The notes under the pieces: model-generated
What the model saw: the letters and a program-made list of their open reading frames with translations, nothing else
Told to the model about the DNA's origin: nothing
The model's database searches: none
Made by a program: the position numbers and the translations under genes
Source of the DNA: Lachnospiraceae bacterium
GTDB lineage: Bacteria > Bacillota > Clostridia > Lachnospirales > Lachnospiraceae
Assembly (NCBI GenBank): GCA_025758065.1
Contig: CP107199.1
Coordinates: 722,001 to 786,000, forward strand
Direction of reading: 5' to 3'
Length of the DNA stretch: 64,000 bases
In this document: positions 34,927 through 43,131 of the stretch, in pieces
How positions within the stretch are numbered: position 1 is the first letter of the stretch
How the letters are laid out: each line of letters begins with the position of its first letter

Positions 34927-35511
34927 ATGGCCAAAAAATCCAACCGCAACACCCGGGGACGCATTGTAAGTGCAGCCTGGAAGCTGTTTTATGAGCAGGG
35001 ATATGAAGATACAACGGTAGAAGAGATCATCGAGCTTTCTGGTACTTCCAAAGGCTCTTTTTACCACTATTTTGACGGCAAAGATGCCCTTCTTTCTACT
35101 TTAAGCTCTCTTTTTGATGAGAAATACGAGGAACTCACCGGACTTCTGACACCGGAAATGACTGCTATGGAGCAGCTGCTGTTTTTAAACAGGGAACTTT
35201 TTCATATGATCGAGGACAGCATTTCCCTGGACCTGTTAGCAAGGCTTTATTCTACCCAGCTGACTACCAATGGGGAAAAACATCTGTTAGACCACAACCG
35301 GACCTATTACAAGCTGCTGCGAAAGATCATCGCCAAAGGTCAGTCTGAAGGCCAGTTAAGCAGCCGTTCCAATGTAAATGAAATGGTAAAGCTGTATGCG
35401 CTCTGCGAACGGGCCCTTCTTTATGACTGGTGTCTCTGCGCAGGAGAATATGCCCTGACAGAATACAGCGCAAAGGTCCTTCCGGGATTTTTAAGCAGCT
35501 TTCTTCCTTAA
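34927..35511 (+). CDS. TetR/AcrR family transcriptional regulator
   Basis: 194 aa. The N-terminal helix-turn-helix is clear: RGRIVSAAWKLFYEQGYEDT, then TVEEIIELSGTSKGSFYHYF and DGKDALLSTL. The C-terminal ligand-binding domain is not family-specific. It has GTGGGGG upstream as ribosome-binding site. It lies between the LysR gene and the PutP-like symporter gene, so it may regulate the latter, a LysR neighbour, or an efflux system elsewhere. Confidence 0.93.
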   Translation: MAKKSNRNTRGRIVSAAWKLFYEQGYEDTTVEEIIELSGTSKGSFYHYFDGKDALLSTLSSLFDEKYEELTGLLTPEMTAMEQLLFLNRELFHMIEDSISLDLLARLYSTQLTTNGEKHLLDHNRTYYKLLRKIIAKGQSEGQLSSRSNVNEMVKLYALCERALLYDWCLCAGEYALTEYSAKVLPGFLSSFLP

Positions 35512-35708
35512 AAGTGTACATCCTGCTGGTGATATTATTTTAATTCTTGTTTTTTGTATAAGTTTTATTTTTTATAATCGTACAGTTATTTTTTCTATAT
35601 AAATACTTGATTTTTATCATATTTATTTAATATTCGTACAGTATTTATTCTATACATTATTCTGTATTGTAGTCTATTTTTATGTATGCTATAATCGTCC
35701 TCAATATT

Positions 35709-35755
35709 ATGTTCTCCCGGAATCTTTCTGTGCATGAAAGGCTACGGGAGAACAT
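35709..35755 (+). repeat. 47-bp minimal palindromic element with 4-bp target duplication, upstream of the putP-like gene
   Basis: ATGTTCTCCCG and CGGGAGAACAT form perfect 11-bp ends, with CTTTC/GAAAG pairing further in. The element equals the two ends of the 160-163 bp family joined together. It is flanked on both sides by TATT (35705-35708 and 35756-35759), a 4-bp direct repeat. It sits six bases before the GAGGAGG ribosome-binding site of the symporter gene. Confidence 0.75.
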
Positions 35756-35777
35756 TATTTCGAGGAGGAATAATATT

Positions 35778-37313
35778 ATGATCTCAGGACAGGTAGGTAT
35801 TCTGTCAGCCATTGTGATCTATCTGCTTGCAATGGTATACGTAGGATTCTATTTCAGCAAAAAAGGCAGCGGTGATTCCGCTGATGATTTCTATCTGGGC
35901 GGCAGAAAGCTCGGCCCCTTTGTAACAGCTATGAGTGCAGAAGCCTCTGATATGAGCAGCTGGCTGCTAATGGGACTCCCAGGCGTTGCCTATCTCACCG
36001 GTATTGCAGATGCAGGCTGGACCGCCATCGGCCTGGGCATCGGTACTTATTTAAACTGGCTGATCGTAGCACAGCGTCTGCGCCGTTACTCCATCATATG
36101 CAATGCCATTACTATTCCCGATTTCTTTTCCCGTCGTTTTAAGGACGATAAGAATATCCTGATGTGCATTTCTGCCATTATCATCCTTATTTTCTTTATT
36201 CCTTATACGGCATCCGGATTCAAAGCTATCGGAACACTGTTTTCCAGTCTTTTTGGCACTGACTACCATATTGCCATGATCATTGGTGCGGTTGTTATCG
36301 TAGGCTATACAGTCATGGGCGGCTTCATGGCAGTTTCCACTACGGATCTGATCCAGAGCGTGGTTATGTCCATTTCCCTGATAGTCATCGTATTTTATGG
36401 CATCCATATGGCTGGCGGCTGGAACGAAGTTGTAAACAACGCTACATCTTTAGCCGGTTATCTTTCCATGACCCAGCTTCATGACAGAGCAGCTGCCTCT
36501 GCTGCACCATACAGCCTGTTTTCCATTATATCTACACTTGCATGGGGGCTTGGCTACTTCGGTATGCCCCATATCCTTCTTCGTTTCATGGCTATTGAAG
36601 AAGAAAAGAAACTGGTGCTTTCCCGCCGAATCGCAACTGTATGGGTACTGATCTCCATGTGTGTTGCCATTCTCATCGGTATCATCGGATACGGTGCTTC
36701 TGTAGCAGGTTCTATCCCAATGTTTACCACCAGTTCCCAGTCTGAAACTGTTATCATCCAGTTTGCCCATCTTCTTGGACAGAACGGCTTCTTACTGTCA
36801 CTGATCGCAGGCGTTGTCCTTGCTGGCATCCTGGCATGTACCATGTCAACTGCTGATTCCCAGCTTTTAACTGCTGCTTCCGGTGTATCCCAGAACCTGC
36901 TCCAGGACTTTTTAAAGATCAAAATGAGCACTGCTGCTTCCATGAATGCAGCCCGCTTCACTGTTATGGGAATTGCCATTGTTGCTGTTTTTCTGGCATG
37001 GAACCCGGACAGCTCTGTATTTACTATCGTATCCTTTGCATGGGCCGGCTTTGGAGCCTCCTTCGGACCTCTGGTACTATTTGCTCTCTTCTGGCGCCGC
37101 ACTAATATGCAGGGCGCACTGGCTGGTATGCTTACCGGCGGCATCATGGTCTTTGTATGGAAATATCTGGTACGCCCATTAGGCGGAAATTTCAATATTT
37201 ATGAATTGCTTCCCGCATTTATCCTTTCCTGCCTTGCTATCATCATCGTCTCTCTTCTTACAAAAGAGCCTTCAAAAGAAATCTATGATGAGTTTGATTC
37301 TTTAGGAAAATAA
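35778..37313 (+). CDS. putP: Sodium/solute symporter, sodium/proline type (PutP-like)
   Basis: 511 aa from the ATG at 35778 with GAGGAGG nine bases upstream; the open frame extends upstream through the repeat element but without support. DDFYLGGRKLGPFVTAMSAE and ASDMSSWLLMGLPG, with TPDF-like ITIPDFFSRRF, are SSS-family motifs that contain the sodium-coordinating Ser/Thr region. SRRIATVWV and CTMSTADSQLLTAAS are strongly PutP-like. About 13 membrane segments are present. It imports proline (or a similar amino acid) with sodium. It is monocistronic, with an unpaired TetR gene before it and feoAB after it. Confidence 0.9.
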   Translation: MISGQVGILSAIVIYLLAMVYVGFYFSKKGSGDSADDFYLGGRKLGPFVTAMSAEASDMSSWLLMGLPGVAYLTGIADAGWTAIGLGIGTYLNWLIVAQRLRRYSIICNAITIPDFFSRRFKDDKNILMCISAIIILIFFIPYTASGFKAIGTLFSSLFGTDYHIAMIIGAVVIVGYTVMGGFMAVSTTDLIQSVVMSISLIVIVFYGIHMAGGWNEVVNNATSLAGYLSMTQLHDRAAASAAPYSLFSIISTLAWGLGYFGMPHILLRFMAIEEEKKLVLSRRIATVWVLISMCVAILIGIIGYGASVAGSIPMFTTSSQSETVIIQFAHLLGQNGFLLSLIAGVVLAGILACTMSTADSQLLTAASGVSQNLLQDFLKIKMSTAASMNAARFTVMGIAIVAVFLAWNPDSSVFTIVSFAWAGFGASFGPLVLFALFWRRTNMQGALAGMLTGGIMVFVWKYLVRPLGGNFNIYELLPAFILSCLAIIIVSLLTKEPSKEIYDEFDSLGK

Positions 37314-37320
37314 GAAAGTC

Positions 37321-37349
37321 TTGACAAATCTTCTTTCGTGTCATACGTT
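37321..37349 (+). promoter_or_regulatory. Candidate promoter of feoAB
   Basis: TTGACA (37321-37326) is followed after 17 bases by TACGTT (37344-37349). The -35 is perfect and the -10 is weak. The Fur-like box begins 15 bases downstream. Confidence 0.5.
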
Positions 37350-37363
37350 AGACAAGTAAAAAA

Positions 37364-37378
37364 TGATAATTTTTATCA
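37364..37378. promoter_or_regulatory. Fur-like operator upstream of feoAB
   Basis: TGATAATTTTTATCA is a 7-1-7 inverted repeat differing at one position from the Fur box TGATAATnATTATCA. It lies between the candidate promoter and the start of the ferrous-iron transporter gene, where iron-loaded Fur would block transcription. Confidence 0.75.
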
Positions 37379-37381
37379 ATA

Positions 37382-37426
37382 ATTGCCCCTGGTGCAGAAA
37401 CATGTTTCCGTTACTCCAGGGGCAAT
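37382..37426 (+). promoter_or_regulatory. Leader hairpin immediately before the feoAB ribosome-binding site
   Basis: ATTGCCCCTGG (37382-37392) and CCAGGGGCAAT (37416-37426) form a perfect 11-bp stem, directly followed by AAAAGGAG and the ATG at 37441. There is no U-tract, so it is more likely an mRNA-stabilising or translation-affecting structure than a terminator. Confidence 0.55.
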
Positions 37427-37440
37427 AAAAGGAGCCTTGT

Positions 37441-39816
37441 ATGACACTTCGCGATCTACCCATTGGAAAAACTGCAACTATACTTTCGGTTGGCGGGGAA
37501 GGAGCTCTGCGCCAGCACTTTTTAGACATGGGCCTTATCCCAAAAGGGGAAGTGACCATGGTCAAATACGCCCCTATGGGCGACCCTATGGAACTGCGTA
37601 TCCATAGCTATGAACTTACTCTGCGCCTTGCAGATGCAGAAAAAATTGAGATTACAGATGTAAGAGACCCTCAGCCCGCCAGCACGTCAAAGGAGCCAGT
37701 GCTTCAGACACAGCGGCCCATTCCTCATCCCGGACTTGGTGAAGGCGGAAAATTCCATGAGAAATCCACCGAAAATCCCCTTCCTGATACAGAAATACTT
37801 ACATTTGCCCTGGCAGGAAACCAGAACTGTGGTAAGACTACATTATTTAACCAGCTGACAGGTTCCAGCCAGCATGTTGGAAACTTTCCAGGTGTAACAG
37901 TTGACCGGAAAGATGGTGTGATCCGGGGATACAGTAATACTTCCGTAACGGACCTTCCCGGTATCTACTCCATGTCACCTTACTCCAGCGAAGAACTGGT
38001 CACCAGAAGCTTTCTATTAGATGAACACCCAAAGGGTATCATCAATATCGTAGATGCCACAAATATTGAGCGAAACCTGTACCTGACCATGCAGTTAATG
38101 GAACTGGATATTCCCATGGTACTTGCCTTAAATATGATGGATGAGGTACGGGAAAATGGCGGTTCCATTCTTGTAAACCAGATGGAGGAAATGCTTGGTA
38201 TTCCGGTCATTCCTATTTCTGCTGCTAAAAATGAAGGTATCGATGAGCTGGTACAGCATGCTGTTCATGTTGCCAAATATCAGGAGCAGCCAAAAGAAAT
38301 GGACCTGTGCGATGTAAATGATGATGGCGGTGCTGTCCACCGCTGCCTCCATGCCATTATGCATCTGATCGAAGACCATGCAAAAGCAGCCCGGATCCCG
38401 GTCCGTTTTGCCGCTTCCAAACTGGCTGAAGGCGATCCTCTGATCATGAGCAGTCTCAATCTGGATACAAATGAAAAAGAAATGCTGGAACATATCATCC
38501 AGCAGATGGAAACAGAACGTGGACTTGACCGTGCAGCGGCGATCGCCCATATGCGTTTTGATTTTATCGAGAAGATATGCGATTCCTCTGTGATCAAACC
38601 CCGTGAAAGCAAGGAACATCTGCGAAGCGTAAAAATGGATAAGATCCTTACTGGAAAATACACAGCAATCCCCTGCTTTGCCGGTATCATGGGGCTTGTA
38701 TTTTACCTTACCTTTGGTGTCATCGGATCATTTCTATCAGACCTATTAGACAGCGGGATCTCTGCTTTTTCCACTCTTGTAGATCATTCTCTCATTCAGT
38801 GGAATGTAAATCCTGTGATCCATTCTCTCGTTATGGATGGTATTTTTAATGGTGTAGGAAGTGTATTAAGCTTCCTTCCTGTTATTGTTACCCTGTTTTT
38901 CTTCCTGTCCCTTCTGGAAGACAGCGGCTACATGGCGCGGGTGGCCTTTGTAATGGATAAACTTCTGCGAAAGATCGGTCTGTCCGGCCGAAGTATTGTT
39001 CCTATGCTGGTAGGTTTCGGCTGTACTGTACCGGGCGTTATGGCAAGCCGTACATTGCCATCGGAACGTGACCGTAAAATGACCATCCTGCTTACCCCAT
39101 TTATGAGCTGTTCTGCAAAACTGCCCATTTATGCTTTTTTTACTGCAGCTTTCTTCCCTGGAAATGGTGCACTGGTGATGGTAGCTTTATATTTCGGCGG
39201 TATCATTATCGGGATCCTCATGGCACTTATTTTCCGCAGCACTCTTTTTAAAGGAGAGGCCGTTCCTTTTGTTATGGAGCTTCCAAATTACCGCATGCCA
39301 GGTGCTAAAAATGTGGGACATCTTCTGTGGGATAAAGCAAAAGATTTCCTTCAGAGGGCTTTTACCGTTATTTTCATGGCTACTCTGGTGATCTGGTTCC
39401 TGCAGACATTTGACCTGCATTTGAACATTGTGACCGACTCAAAAGACAGCATCCTGGCTATGATCTCCGGTCTGGCCGCACCTTTGATGCATCCAATGGG
39501 TCTGGGTGACTGGCGTATCACCACAGCACTTATTACCGGATTTCTGGCAAAAGAAAGTGTAGTCTCCACATTATCCATCCTTTTTGGAAAAACCAGTATT
39601 CTGGTTTCCAGCATTACACCATTGTCTGCAGCCAGCCTGTTAGTATTCTGCCTGCTGTATACCCCATGTATCGCCGCTATAGCCTCTATTAAGAGAGAGC
39701 TTGGCGGAAAATGGGCATTGGCCGTAGTGCTTTTGCAATGTGCCATTGCATGGATCACCGCTTATGTGGTTTATCTTGTTGGGGGATTTTGCATGTCCGG
39801 CCTGTTATTTACATAG
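37441..39816 (+). CDS. feoB: Ferrous iron transporter, FeoA-FeoB fusion
   Basis: 791 aa. Residues 1-75 are a FeoA (SH3-like) domain: LRDLPIGKTATILSVGGEGA, then HFLDMGLIPKGEVTMVKYAP. After a linker, the FeoB G-domain begins near residue 120: G1 is AGNQNCGKTTLFNQL, G2 is NFPGVTVDR, G3 is DLPGIYSM and G4 is NMMDE. The membrane part has GFGCTVPGVMASRTLPSERD, the family Gate motif, and around nine segments. FeoB imports Fe2+ under anaerobic conditions; FeoA modulates it. Fusion of the two into one chain is known in some bacteria. Usual FeoB is about 700 aa. A Fur-like box and promoter lie upstream. Confidence 0.96.
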   Translation: MTLRDLPIGKTATILSVGGEGALRQHFLDMGLIPKGEVTMVKYAPMGDPMELRIHSYELTLRLADAEKIEITDVRDPQPASTSKEPVLQTQRPIPHPGLGEGGKFHEKSTENPLPDTEILTFALAGNQNCGKTTLFNQLTGSSQHVGNFPGVTVDRKDGVIRGYSNTSVTDLPGIYSMSPYSSEELVTRSFLLDEHPKGIINIVDATNIERNLYLTMQLMELDIPMVLALNMMDEVRENGGSILVNQMEEMLGIPVIPISAAKNEGIDELVQHAVHVAKYQEQPKEMDLCDVNDDGGAVHRCLHAIMHLIEDHAKAARIPVRFAASKLAEGDPLIMSSLNLDTNEKEMLEHIIQQMETERGLDRAAAIAHMRFDFIEKICDSSVIKPRESKEHLRSVKMDKILTGKYTAIPCFAGIMGLVFYLTFGVIGSFLSDLLDSGISAFSTLVDHSLIQWNVNPVIHSLVMDGIFNGVGSVLSFLPVIVTLFFFLSLLEDSGYMARVAFVMDKLLRKIGLSGRSIVPMLVGFGCTVPGVMASRTLPSERDRKMTILLTPFMSCSAKLPIYAFFTAAFFPGNGALVMVALYFGGIIIGILMALIFRSTLFKGEAVPFVMELPNYRMPGAKNVGHLLWDKAKDFLQRAFTVIFMATLVIWFLQTFDLHLNIVTDSKDSILAMISGLAAPLMHPMGLGDWRITTALITGFLAKESVVSTLSILFGKTSILVSSITPLSAASLLVFCLLYTPCIAAIASIKRELGGKWALAVVLLQCAIAWITAYVVYLVGGFCMSGLLFT

Positions 39817-39850
39817 ATAAGACCAGTCCCTGTTTTGCGGATATAAAAAA

Positions 39851-39905
39851 CAGCTGCTCTGTCAGCCCTTTCATATGGGGCTGTGGCAAAGCAGCTGCTT
39901 TTTTA
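39851..39905 (+). terminator. Terminator after feoAB
   Basis: CAGCTGCT ... CAGCCC ... GGGGCTG ... AGCAGCTG folds as a two-part stem followed by CTTTTTT at 39899-39904. It lies 35 bases after the feoAB stop and would end that transcript. Confidence 0.8.
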
Positions 39906-39929
39906 TATAGATTTATGATAATGATGTTG

Positions 39930-40057
39930 ATTCGTAATCCGCTCATTTTTTCTTCCAAAAATGGCTTCTTACTCATGTTTTTGGCGGGTCCCAAGTTCAA
40001 AAATCCTCCTGCAAGCAAGCTTGCATCGGATTTCTGACCTTTTGACCCTGGTATCAT
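39930..40057 (-). repeat. Modular intergenic repeat, locus A (both modules), after metI
   Basis: On the minus strand the region begins at the metI stop with ATCATGATACCAGGGTCAAA and contains a palindromic module around GATGCAAGCTTGCTTGCAGG, ending GGGACCC. A second module runs from AAAACATGAGTAAG to AATGAGCGGATTACGAAT. The first module recurs at 59270-59347 and the second at 56624-56688. Outer GGGTC/GACCC arms let the first module fold into a long hairpin that could end the met transcript. Confidence 0.6.
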
Positions 40058-40695
40058 GATAATTTCTTATACAGCAGATTTCCTATACTCTGGATCACCT
40101 GCACAAAAATGATCAGCACAATACTGGTAGTTACCAGATATGGCATTTTATACGCCTGGTAGCCATAACGTATAGCCACGTCACCCAGACCGCCGGCACC
40201 AATGGCACCACCCATTGCGCTGTAACCGATCAGACTGATCATGGTCAGCGTAATACCGGAAAGAATAGCCGGAAGAGCTTCTTTTAAATATACACGGAAA
40301 ATGATCTGCAGATCTCCTGCACCAAAAGAACGGGCGGCTTCAATAAGACCGTGATCTACGCTGCGGAGAGCAGATTCAATAACTCTGGCTACAAAAGGAA
40401 TTGCGGAAATGGTCAGAGGCACTAAAGCTGCCTTTGTACCAATGGCTTTTCCTGCGATCATACGGGTAAACGGGATGACGATAACCATTAAAATGATAAA
40501 TGGGAAGCTGCGGAATACATTTACAAGGATATCTAAGATCCCATAAATGATCTTATTAGGCCGCAGGCCGTCCGGTGCTGTTACTGTGAGCACAATGGCT
40601 GGGATAAAACCTAAGATCACGGAAAAAAGGGTAGAACCAATGACCATATATACAGTCTGCCCAAAGGCTTTCATAATTACATCATACATTTTCAA
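40054..40695 (-). CDS. metI: Methionine ABC transporter permease
   Basis: 213 aa, usual MetI length, with five to six membrane segments. AFGQTVYMVIGSTLFSVILG is the first; ALRSVDHGLIEAARSFGAGD is the EAA loop; GAIGAGGLGDVAIRYGYQ is a conserved C-terminal feature of MetI. It forms the transmembrane channel for D/L-methionine import. Its start overlaps the end of metN by 14 bases. The stop codon merges with repeat locus A. Confidence 0.95.
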   Translation of the reverse strand: MKMYDVIMKAFGQTVYMVIGSTLFSVILGFIPAIVLTVTAPDGLRPNKIIYGILDILVNVFRSFPFIILMVIVIPFTRMIAGKAIGTKAALVPLTISAIPFVARVIESALRSVDHGLIEAARSFGAGDLQIIFRVYLKEALPAILSGITLTMISLIGYSAMGGAIGAGGLGDVAIRYGYQAYKMPYLVTTSIVLIIFVQVIQSIGNLLYKKLS

Positions 40696-41656
40696 GCACC
40701 TCCCATAAGATACATCTGTCTGTGAGCCATGCAGTCACACGCTCTTTATCTGCTTCTGTTACATTGATCACCAGGCTTCCCATAATGGTTCCACGGAAGT
40801 TCTCCAGTTTTCCCTGACAGATACCAAAATTGATGCCCAGGTCATGTGCCAGATGAGTAATAGCGCTGTCGCTGGCTGTTTCATCGTTAAAGAACAGACG
40901 GACATTGACACCGTCTTTTGGAAGAAATTCCACACTGTCACCTACAAACTCCTGAACATCCTTATTTGGTGCCACAAACAATTCTTCCGGTTTTCCGGCA
41001 GCGATCATTTTACCATTTTTTAAGAATGCAACCTTATTGCAGATCTCTTTTACAACTTCCATCTGATGTGTTACCACAACAATGGTAATTCCCAGTTCTT
41101 TGTTGATCTTGGAAAGCAGTGCCAGGATACCCTTTGTAATCTGGGGGTCCAGAGCGGAGGTCGCTTCATCACAAAGAAGAATCTTTGGATTTAAGACCAG
41201 GGCTCTTGCGATTGCCACTCTCTGCTTCTGTCCGCCGGAAAGCTGTTTCGGATAACTGTTTACCTTATCCTTTAAACCAACCAGATCTAACAGCTCCATA
41301 ATACGGGCATGATTTTCTTTGCTGTTCTTATTCTGTCCCCAGAACTGAAGAGGAAGAGCAATATTATCATACACATTCAGACGGCCTAACAGATTGAAGT
41401 TCTGGAAGATCATTCCCATGTCCTTGCGTACCAACTGAAGCTGTTTCTGACTCAGACCTGCAATTTCCTTTCCATCTACTGTAATAGAACCGCCGTTATA
41501 CTTTTCCAGTCCATTTATACAGCGCAGCAATGTAGATTTACCGGCACCGCTCTGTCCGATAATTCCAAAGATATCTCCCTGTTCAATGTTAATGGAAATA
41601 TCCTCCAGCACCTGAAGGCTGCCAAATTGTTTGCTTACATGTTCAATATTGATCAT
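40682..41656 (-). CDS. metN: Methionine ABC transporter ATP-binding protein
   Basis: 324 aa. Walker A is GQSGAGKST, the signature is LSGGQKQR, and Walker B is ILLCDEATSALDP. The C-terminal 90 residues (VNVRLFFNDETASDSAITHL, then GICQGKLENFRGTIMGSLVI) form the NIL domain, which binds methionine and inhibits transport when the internal pool is high. It powers MetI. It follows metQ after 290 bases containing two hairpins. Confidence 0.96.
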   Translation of the reverse strand: MINIEHVSKQFGSLQVLEDISINIEQGDIFGIIGQSGAGKSTLLRCINGLEKYNGGSITVDGKEIAGLSQKQLQLVRKDMGMIFQNFNLLGRLNVYDNIALPLQFWGQNKNSKENHARIMELLDLVGLKDKVNSYPKQLSGGQKQRVAIARALVLNPKILLCDEATSALDPQITKGILALLSKINKELGITIVVVTHQMEVVKEICNKVAFLKNGKMIAAGKPEELFVAPNKDVQEFVGDSVEFLPKDGVNVRLFFNDETASDSAITHLAHDLGINFGICQGKLENFRGTIMGSLVINVTEADKERVTAWLTDRCILWEVLENV

Positions 41657-41708
41657 AAAATTCTCCTAATCTAAACCGGTATAAAAGCAGATATAAAAAC
41701 GGGCAAAG

Positions 41709-41798
41709 GGCTGCTGCAAAAATTTCCTGATTTCAGGTTTTTTACAGCAGCCACCGCCATTTTTATGATGTTGGGGGCAAAAGGTATTTTGCCCTCCG
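41709..41798 (-). promoter_or_regulatory. Two hairpins between metQ and metN
   Basis: The first-transcribed hairpin is GGGCAAAA/TTTTGCCC (8 bp, 4-base loop, 41775-41794). The second is GGCTGCTG/CAGCAGCC with inner AAAAA/TTTTT and CTGA/TCAG pairs (41709-41752). They lie in the metQ-metN gap and may cut or stabilise the transcript so that the binding protein is made in excess. No U-tract follows immediately. The remainder of the 290-base gap holds nothing else I can support. Confidence 0.5.
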
Positions 41799-41946
41799 AT
41801 ACCGAATTGCTGCGTGCTTTGCACTCTGGCAATTCCCAAAACATTCAGAAGTGGGGGCTTTCCGGATGTTTCTACCTGTTGCTATTGTATACAGGAACGG
41901 CAATCGTATCCTGCGTGATCAGTACAGTTATTTACGAAACGATGTA

Positions 41947-42888
41947 CTAGAATGCCGGGATAACGGAACCGCTGTACTTTTCTTCAATGTATTTCTTTAC
42001 ATCATCATTCTGTAATGCTGCGATCAGAGCCTTGGTCTTAGTGCTTTCTTCATTTCCCTCTTTAACAACCAGATAGTTAATGTACTTATAGCTTTCGTCA
42101 CTGTCTGCAAGCTCTGCTGCTAAAGCATCCTTCTCAGGATTTAAGTTTGCTTCCAGTGCGTAGTTTCCATTGATAACTGCTGCATCCACATCGTCCAGGG
42201 ATCTTGGCAGGTTTGCTGCATCCAGCTCAGTGATCTCGAAATTGTGAGGATTTTCTGCAATGCTGGTCAGGTTGTAAAGATCCTCTGTTTCAGCCAGAGT
42301 GATCAGTCCATTGTCTGCTAACAGCTTAATAGCTCTGGATTCATTTGATCCATCGTTTGGTACTGCAATGGTTGCTCCGTCAGGAAGCTCTTCCAGGCTC
42401 TTGTAATTCTTGGAATAGATGCCCATTGGCTCTAAGTGGATGCCTGCAACTTCTACTAAATGAAGTCCTCTTTCCTTGTTCTGCTCTTCCAGATAACGGA
42501 TAGTCTGGAAATAGTTTGCATCAATCTCGCCATCTTCCAAGCTTGTGTTAGGCTGAACGTAATCATTAAACTCAACTACCTCTACAGTCCATCCAGCTGC
42601 TTCAAGCTTTGGAACTACTACATCATTTACGATCTCAGCATGTGGAACTGGTGTTACACCGATAGCGATCTTGTTGTCATCACCTTCCGGAGCAGGAATT
42701 TCTCCCTCTGCTGCCGCTTCTGCTTTTGTTTCTTCTGCACTGCTTTCAGCTGCCTTAGAAGAAGCTGCTGCTGTAGTTGCTGCCTCAGTTGCTGCTACTG
42801 TTGTCTCTGCTGTCTTGCTGCCGCATCCTGCAAGAACAGTAATTGCTGCTGTTGCTGCTAATGCTAATGTTAACCATTTTTTCTTCAT
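41947..42888 (-). CDS. metQ: Methionine ABC transporter substrate-binding lipoprotein
   Basis: 313 aa. The lipoprotein signal is LALAATAAITVLAGCGSK, with Cys 21 as the lipidation site. A long Ala/Thr/Ser/Glu linker (about residues 25-70) follows, typical of Lachnospiraceae lipoproteins. The NlpA/MetQ core has IAIGVTPVPHAEIVNDVVVP, then GEIDANYFQTIRYLEEQN and GATIAVPNDGSNESRA. It captures methionine for MetNI. It is the first gene of the operon, divergent to the molybdoenzyme gene; no SAM riboswitch is visible in its leader. Confidence 0.95.
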   Translation of the reverse strand: MKKKWLTLALAATAAITVLAGCGSKTAETTVAATEAATTAAASSKAAESSAEETKAEAAAEGEIPAPEGDDNKIAIGVTPVPHAEIVNDVVVPKLEAAGWTVEVVEFNDYVQPNTSLEDGEIDANYFQTIRYLEEQNKERGLHLVEVAGIHLEPMGIYSKNYKSLEELPDGATIAVPNDGSNESRAIKLLADNGLITLAETEDLYNLTSIAENPHNFEITELDAANLPRSLDDVDAAVINGNYALEANLNPEKDALAAELADSDESYKYINYLVVKEGNEESTKTKALIAALQNDDVKKYIEEKYSGSVIPAF

Positions 42889-43030
42889 AATATTTGTCTC
42901 CTCTCCTGACCAGGCCCCGGTGGTCTGATCTCACTTGCTTGTTTTTTATTTGTTTCCTGTGTTTCTTTTGATAGTCTGCATTTTAGCACATCCCTTTTAG
43001 TCTGTCTATTTCATAAAATCTTTATCTAGC

Positions 43031-43047
43031 TATAGGTAAAACCTATA
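43031..43047. promoter_or_regulatory. Perfect palindrome between metQ and the molybdoenzyme gene
   Basis: TATAGGT AAA ACCTATA is a perfect 7-3-7 inverted repeat, of the size and T-N11-A type recognised by LysR regulators. It sits 85 bases before the molybdoenzyme start and 143 bases before metQ, so it may control either or both. Confidence 0.6.
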
Positions 43048-43131
43048 ACAAGCAGATCCCGGTTATGTTATACTCTAATGCGTAAACAACTTTTTGGACT
43101 CACCATTTATTACAGAAAGGCGTCACACCCT

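Noticed and set aside
35682..35777. In-frame upstream extension of the symporter gene
   Set aside because: It passes through the 47-bp repeat; the downstream ATG has GAGGAGG and matches the usual start of the family.
39809..40057. 82-residue minus-strand frame between feoAB and metI
   Set aside because: It runs through a repeat locus and the feoAB terminator, and has no ribosome-binding site or recognisable domain.
42671..42928. 85-residue plus-strand Ala/Ser-rich frame
   Set aside because: It is the complement of the low-complexity Ala/Thr linker of MetQ.
42889..43131. SAM riboswitch upstream of metQ
   Set aside because: No core sequence of a known SAM riboswitch is visible; only the short palindrome was found.
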